From Isoetes taiwanensis (lineage: Eukaryota; Streptophyta; Lycopodiopsida; Isoetales; Isoetaceae), in contig JAJEKV010000476.1 in NCBI GenBank assembly GCA_021234155.1, forward strand, positions 62,001 to 126,000: a DNA stretch of 64,000 bases, read 5' to 3'. Position numbers and translations under genes: made by a program. Each line of letters begins with the position of its first letter. Positions within the stretch are counted from its first letter, which is position 1. Positions 58,570 through 64,000 of the stretch are shown here, in pieces. The notes under the pieces are model-generated. The model worked only from the letters and a program-made list of their open reading frames with translations. It had not been told where the DNA came from and did not search any database.

Positions 58570-59411
58570 ATGTGGAAAATATAGAAGTCAGTATGTCATT
58601 TTCTATGTAATGGGAAAAGTTTCTTTGCTGCAGGCAAAGACAAGAGACAGAGTTGCTAACTAGCTCAACAAGGAATAATCTGCCTCATTATGTAGTTAAA
58701 GCATACAGAGGAAAGTTGCAGGATTTGCTTGGGGGAGCCTGTCAAACTAATGATGCAAATGTATGCCATGGCAACTTCTCATTTGGTGAAACACAAAACA
58801 CGCATCATTGGGCAGAGATGGCAAAAGAAATTCAGACATTGACTTAACTAGTTTCTTTCATATGATTTTTAATTCCCATGATTGCCTTTATTTATTACTA
58901 CTAGACGTGCACAAAGGAGTTGCAAATGCTACCCCTGAATATTACCAGTACCAAACGGAGTCGTATTGCAAATGCATAAGGAGAATTAGGAATTTGCATC
59001 TTGCAAAGGTATGTCAGAAATATTTGAGCTCTTCTCTATCAGACCTATTTCAAACGCTCTACAGAAGATGCCATTCGTCTATCTGCTCCTGCATTGGTAG
59101 TGCCATCGTTCATATTTTCAAACCATTCTAAGGATGTATGTCAGTCTTCAGTTGATGTTGATGATCCCAAAAAATAATTAAATAAGTGAAAAACATAAAT
59201 AGCAGTTTAGAAAATGAAGCTAAAGCTGTAGCTGGATATACTAAAAGATCGAATCAGGTCTGCGTGAATCATCAATATGTGGAAAATATAGAAGTCAGTA
59301 TGTCATTTTCTATGTAATGGGGAAAGTTTCGTTGCTGCAGGCAGAGATAAGAGACAGAGTTGCTAACTAGCTCAACAAGGAATAATCTGCCTCATTATGT
59401 AGTTAAAGCAT
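58570..59411. repeat. Direct repeats of about 135 bp, 707 bp apart
   Basis: 58570-58704 and 59277-59411 are about 96 percent identical by eye (TGTGGAAAATATAGAAGTCA ... CATTATGTAGTTAAAGCA). The repeats begin TG and end CA, but no primer-binding site or polypurine tract lies between them, so a simple duplication is more likely than a miniature LTR element. Confidence 0.85.
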
Positions 59412-60359
59412 ATTATGTAGTGCCTCATTAACTGCTAGAGGTTAGCTTTAGTATTAACTGGAGTCCATTCTAAAAGCTACAAAAGCGGTCACTAACTGGA
59501 GTTAATCATTGAATGTGACTAAGATCCGTTCATAACTACTACAATCAAGTTAGCAGCTGAGACAACGATCCAATGGAAACATGTGCTGTCACTTACTGGT
59601 TACTATGCAACTATAACAGTAGCTAGAAAAGAAACATGCAATTATAAGTTACAAAAACAGAATTTTTAAGCGTACTTAGCTGACAGAATCCAGTTTCTTT
59701 ACACAAGCAAGCATGCTTACATATATGTGCAAATGGTAAAGACCTATCCCGTTGTTTATTGGATTTAAACATGCATAACAGTCAGAAAACTTATTTAAAC
59801 GAATCCTATCATACGAGCCCTGCAACAGAATTCGATCCTACTACTAAACATATTCGATCCTTAAGAGACAATAAACATTTGTTACAGACCAAAGAACATC
59901 TAAATTTCACAAATAACATTGAAATATGTGCTTAGAACAAATTTTAAGAAAACTATTATATGCCTACCTCAAGAATTTCATATTGTTAGACATTCTTGGA
60001 AAATCTCAGCTTCCATTTGCAAGACTCCTTGCAAGACTTCATACAAGAATCCGATACTTCCATTGAAGACTTCATACTTCCAAGACTCCTTGCGAAACTC
60101 CAGTCTTCTCTGGTCCTTCGCCGGAGCCTTACTCCGATTGTTGCTGAGCCTTCAAAAACTGGTTATGAAACACTGCCCTTTTTTTCTAATTCGTTCTGTG
60201 GCCTTTTTCCACGTTGCCAGAAAAGATTGCCACGTCCGCAAAAAATAGTGCCACGTCCGCCAATGGTTCCGCCGCCCTGAATGGCGACCTTTTCCTAATA
60301 ATAAATAAATAATATTAAAAACTAAAGGCCGCGATCTGAAGGTCGCGACCTGTGACTGG
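59412..60359. other. Intergenic DNA; small GC-rich repeats at its end
   Basis: No gene is recognised. AGACTTCATAC and AAGACTCCTTGC phrases repeat at 60020-60090, GCCACGTCCGC occurs twice at 60228-60260, and GGTCGCGACC is a small palindrome at 60342-60351. Confidence 0.45.
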
Positions 60360-61110
60360 ACGCCCTCTATAAAGCCAGAAAGGCACGATTCAATTGCGCC
60401 CCGATTTCTGCCAGAGAATCCTCGATTCTGCCATAGTCTGCCCCGAAATTGCTACAGATTGCCCTGCCTGGTATATTGCTTTTTCTGTTCTGATCTATTC
60501 ACATAAAGTAGCTCTTTGGTTAATCAGCTCTGTCGGAGAATGGCCGTCAGATTCTACATTTTGAGGAGTTTCCACAATATGCAGCATAAATCCACCTCTT
60601 TTTCTGTAGATGTGGTTAATTCTGAGATAATCCTGATAATCGCAGAGCTTCACAGCCGCATTATCTGTTGTTAAGCGATTAAGAGTTTTGCATGAAATTT
60701 ATTTCATATCTTTTACTCCTGGTTTATTCGGCATTAGCAGATAAATTCTCCATCTTATTTGTGAGCAGCTCCTGTTTCAAGGAAATGATTCTTGTTTGAT
60801 AGTATTCTACACAACACCTCTTCCAGAGAATCGCCATGTCTATACTTGAGGTTTGAGCCTAATATAAATACTTTATCCTTCTAAGTACTCTTTAAGCGTT
60901 TATCAAGAGTACATGGTTCCTACTATTGAAGCTTATATCCTGAGTAAATCGCTTGCTTGTTAACAAGCACAAATACAACGTAAATTCTACTGTGATCTGT
61001 GGCAATTTTAGGCTTTGTATAAATTTATTGTTTAAACTTCTATTATTACCAGGACAATGAAATAGAAGACTTTGATGAAACTGAATTGGATGAGTTAAGA
61101 TGGTTGCATT
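60360..61110 (+). other. Possible promoter and terminal exon of an unrecognised transcript
   Basis: CTCTATAAAGCC at 60363-60374 is a TATA-like box followed by GC-rich leader-like sequence. Near 61050, TTATTACCAG is a good acceptor, followed by an open stretch encoding D-N-E-I-E-D-F-D-E-T-E-L-D-E-L-R-W and a stop. The intervening 0.6 kb could be introns. I cannot assign a function or prove a gene. Confidence 0.25.
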
Positions 61111-61257
61111 AAGCTTGGTAAGCATTGATGTCTTAATTTGTCATCACGTAACTATAACTGTGGATCTGTATGTGAATGCATAATTAAGGGCGTGAGACAA
61201 CAGGATAGACCCTTAACACCATATATGGTCTCCACATTTTTTCCCATAAAACTCTCC

Positions 61258-61422
61258 CGCCAGGGCTTTGGGTACGTTCCCATGCTATCGCCTGACTTCA
61301 AATTATTGCTAAAGTTAATGCTAAAGTTGACTTTGAGTTTTCAGAAATGGTGGAGGATTTCTGAAAGCTACGATTGACACCTTTGAATTTCGAAGTCCGG
61401 TTAGGCTCATGGGAACGTAGCC
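61258..61422. mobile_element. MITE-like inverted repeat, about 165 bp
   Basis: GGGTACGTTCCCATG near 61270 pairs with CATGGGAACGTAGCC near 61408. Inward, GCCTGACTTC pairs loosely with GAAGTCCGGTTAGGC. TCCCATAAAACT flanks it as a direct repeat (about 61238 and 61430) but a few bases outside the inverted ends, so the exact boundaries are uncertain. Confidence 0.55.
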
Positions 61423-62197
61423 TTTATCTCCCATAAAACTTTTCTGGATCGGAATGCGAAAAGAAACACCTGATTTTCCACAACTGCTAGAAGATGTTCA
61501 TGCCTTCCTATTCTTTAGAATTCCATGCAGAAAAAGAGGAGAACTTGTAAAGAAAATATAGGGCAAACAAGTGGAAAAAGGAGGAGAGCTTGTAAGGAAA
61601 AATATAGAGCAAACAAACCCATCACTCAAAAAGGGCCGGATTGAGGAGGTCGGATATGGCAGGGTATTCCCAAAGCCCTTGTTGGCTTGCCTTCCATTAC
61701 ACCTTGTTTCCTCTAGACTCTAGATCATAAGTTGCTGCCATAAATACCACACAACAACTCCACATTGCTAATTGAAAATTACAAAAGTATTGTCACAAAA
61801 GGGACCTTGAAAGTAATGCTCTTCTTCAGAAGTAATCCCACAGCTGTGCAAGTAATGCCCTTCTTCAGAAGTGGGAGCTTCCCGCCCCCATACCCTATCT
61901 CTCAGGAGTGGGTGCCATTGCCTCCAGGCGTCCGCTCCTTGCATGCAAAATCAGTCGAGCAAAAACCTTCCCAAAAAAAAAAAGGCCCAACTTAAAAACC
62001 CACCAGATTCAAACCCCATATCATCAACGTAAGGTTTTGGCATACTTATAAATGCTAAAACCATAAACAATCATATATAACACCTGCCCCTTTCTTCAAT
62101 TGCAGAAGATAATGGCGTAATCAAAGCTACTGGTCAGTACATCATATGTAAAGAAACCTATCATCAAATTTGTTTTTAGCACAACAACCTAACCCTT
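61423..62197. other. Intergenic DNA, no gene seen
   Basis: AGTAATGC(T/C)CTTCTTCAGAAG is repeated at about 61812 and 61851. No coding signal. Confidence 0.45.
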
Positions 62198-62205
62198 GTG
62201 TCAAC

Positions 62206-62426
62206 CAGGGTTCGAAATTAGAAATCGCCATGACAAGTAAAAACGCTTGTTTATATTTAAGGATACTGGAAATACACAAATTTATAGTGTAGTTTTCCGA
62301 AAATCTATAGAAAATTTTATAAAGATGGCCTAAAAAATGCCGCAATTTTTTTTTTTTTTTTTTGTTATCAAAAATTTTTAAAATGGCCAAATTTTTCAGG
62401 GTCGGACCCTCCAATTTTGAACCCTG
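62206..62426. mobile_element. hAT-like MITE, 221 bp
   Basis: The inverted ends are CAGGGTTCGAAATT and CAGGGTTCAAAATT (opposite strand), with a perfect 8-bp duplication GTGTCAAC at 62198-62205 and 62427-62434. CAGGG tips plus an 8-bp duplication are the hAT hallmark. It contains a run of about 21 T and no coding frame. Confidence 0.93.
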
Positions 62427-62434
62427 GTGTCAAC

Positions 62435-63617
62435 TTATCTGAAAGCCTAAACTATTCAGATGTCCCGAAAGGTGACTTGGACCATTTTTCTACCGCTGGA
62501 TCTTAATCTAGAGAAACAAACGGCATTAAAAATTGATCTTCTCATACCTTGTCAAAACGTCATGCCATCCGACTTGTATGAAAAGCTTTGGAACGTCGTG
62601 CATTGCTACTGGAATAAACGATTCACCTTCTCATCCTGACTTGTAGAAAAACTTCAAAATTGGAAAGGACCATTGGATATGTTTGTGATGAAGGTATGGC
62701 CTATCCTTTTGGAATTTGGAACGAAAGAAAAGATGTCACATAATAATGGCATCCTGTAAAACTTTCTTACATGATTATTACGGCTGCATAAGTAGAAAGC
62801 TGGCATAATTAGCTCCACTCATTACTGCCACTTGCATTTTGGATGCTCACTTTAGTATAAATGAATATGTGTATTTGCCACAGAGTTTGGTCTGTAATCT
62901 GTGCAGTGGATGTTTTCATCAGTTCTAACTACAAACACATATGCAATATTCTTTGGTAGAAACCTCTGCATGACACGATTAATTATTTTATCTAATGAAC
63001 AGGCCTGAGTGATGTGTGATCATGTCAATATGTAGCACAATAATAGGGGGTTTCAGGGGATTTGATATGGATGTAAAAATAACAATTCCTGACGCCATAG
63101 ACCATATCCCAAAAACAATTGAGTGGGTTGTCATAAAAAAAACATAGATCTTCAATAAAAAATAATTATATTAGCTCATTGGTTATGTTGGTTAAAGTAG
63201 TCTTATTAGGACATTGAGTTATTTTTGTAGAGGTTCGAGCCCCCATATTATATACTCTAAAATCTTAAGCAAACTCGTATAGAAGCTCGATATTCCATCA
63301 AAATCTTAGGCAAACTCGTATTTTGTACCTTAGAATCATAGGTGCCTCCAATCATAAATGAAGATAAGCAAAATGAGATCTGCTAGGAGGCTTCAACATA
63401 CGATCTGGGCCATAGGATCGACGGATCCGACGATTGTGGTGGTCCCGGGTGCACCTCGTTTAGAATATGTAGCACAACAACTACTACGAGGAGGATCGTA
63501 TATGCATAGCCAATTCTTTACGATTTTTCTCATTTACACAATCTATCAGTAGCTTTAATCCACTCATTTTGGACAGAAAGGATTAATGTGAGTAGCTGGA
63601 GAGATCATTTAACTTAA
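62435..63617. other. Intergenic DNA, no gene seen
   Basis: AT-rich, without recognised domains or element ends. A 64-codon frame at 63358-63552 has no motif. Confidence 0.45.
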
Positions 63618-63717
63618 CTCACAATTCGTTATTATGTTAAATAATGTGATTTATATTATCCTGTTGTCTCACAATTCATTATTATGTTAAATAATGTGAT
63701 TTATATTATCCTGTTGT
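63618..63717. repeat. 50-bp tandem duplication
   Basis: CTCACAATTC(G/A)TTATTATG and the following 32 bases occur twice, at 63618-63667 and 63668-63717, with a single difference. Confidence 0.95.
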
Positions 63718-63909
63718 AGCATAAGAATTGTGAATGTCTACACTTTTACGAAGTGCTGACCACCTTGGGCAGGATTATGAATTTGATCAGAAGTCACAAT
63801 TGTTTGATGTATTGTAGTTATTTCCCATACAATTCTTCAATTGTTTAGTAGCTTGAGGTTACGAGATAAAAGGAAAAGCCTAGAACTTGCCATAAAGTAC
63901 ATCGAAAGA

Positions 63910-63925
63910 TGGGTGGCTATAAATA
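63910..63925 (+). promoter_or_regulatory. TATA-like site near the right edge
   Basis: GGCTATAAATAGCC, an imperfect palindrome around TATAAATA, lies 75 bp before the window end. The following purine-rich leader could belong to a gene or LTR starting outside. Confidence 0.35.
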
Positions 63926-64000
63926 GCCAGAGTAGAAAATTGAAGCAGAGTTGGAGAAAGGAACATCTTCCATATACCGATTTCAAGTTCTTCAAGAGGG

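Noticed and set aside
58570-59411. Miniature LTR element (TRIM)
   Set aside because: Repeats start TG and end CA but lack a primer-binding site, polypurine tract and flanking duplication.

Overview
The window is nuclear DNA of a land plant, most likely one with a large, transposon-rich genome. The evidence is a PLATZ zinc-binding gene (a plant-restricted family), an intron-containing gene of the plant protein phosphatase 1 inhibitor-2 type, Ty1/copia elements primed by initiator tRNA-Met, a Ty3/gypsy remnant, LINEs, PIF/Harbinger, hAT-like and pogo/Tigger-like DNA transposons, and long AT-rich spacers. The lineage is not fixed by the sequence. A fern, lycophyte or other non-seed plant is possible because of the pogo-type transposase and the mix of elements, but this is a guess.

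Layout. 1-3.1 kb: decayed reverse-strand gene of a transposase-like family (D-F-A-E-N-Y, S-Q-F-K-S-R and G-H-G-K-G motifs). 3.5-3.8 kb: a 321-bp MITE. 4.8-5.5 kb: a 5'-truncated LINE with poly(A). 7.0-10.5 kb: a low-copy repeat (second copy at 49.1-49.5 kb) that received a 213-bp MITE with an 8-bp duplication and a 2,981-bp PIF/Harbinger element with TAA duplications. The Harbinger transposase gene is itself interrupted by a second copy of the 3.5-kb MITE.

12.8-30.9 kb: a nest of retroelements. An old copia gag fragment was split by a copia element (13148-30609, target duplication GGCTA, 250-bp LTRs). That element then received a GC-rich LINE in its 5' LTR (13362-19226), a second copia in its integrase region (21288-26876, duplication ATGGT) and an 809-bp hAT-like element in its 3' LTR (duplication CACGCTAG).

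31.0-33.5 kb: a possible small two-exon gene and AT-rich DNA. 33.5-41.4 kb and 43.8-44.9 kb: two copies of a duplicated segment. The first carries two adjacent inverted-repeat elements (627 bp and 6,150 bp) with TA target duplications. The larger one holds an array of short stem-loops, tandem repeats and an (AG)n run of about 167 bp, and shows no recognisable transposase. The second copy preserves the empty site.

46.5-47.1 kb: reverse-strand gypsy integrase end. 48.0-48.5 kb: foldback element. 50.4-51.2 kb: intact inhibitor-2 gene (three coding exons, 189 residues). 53.8-54.6 kb: PLATZ gene with frame breaks. 56.0-56.8 kb: gypsy-type gag. 57.0-58.3 kb: broken pogo/Tigger transposase on the reverse strand. 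62.2-62.4 kb: a 221-bp hAT-like MITE with a perfect 8-bp duplication.

Only the inhibitor-2 gene looks like an intact host gene; the PLATZ locus is the next candidate. The rest records successive insertions whose order can be read from target duplications and paralogous empty sites.
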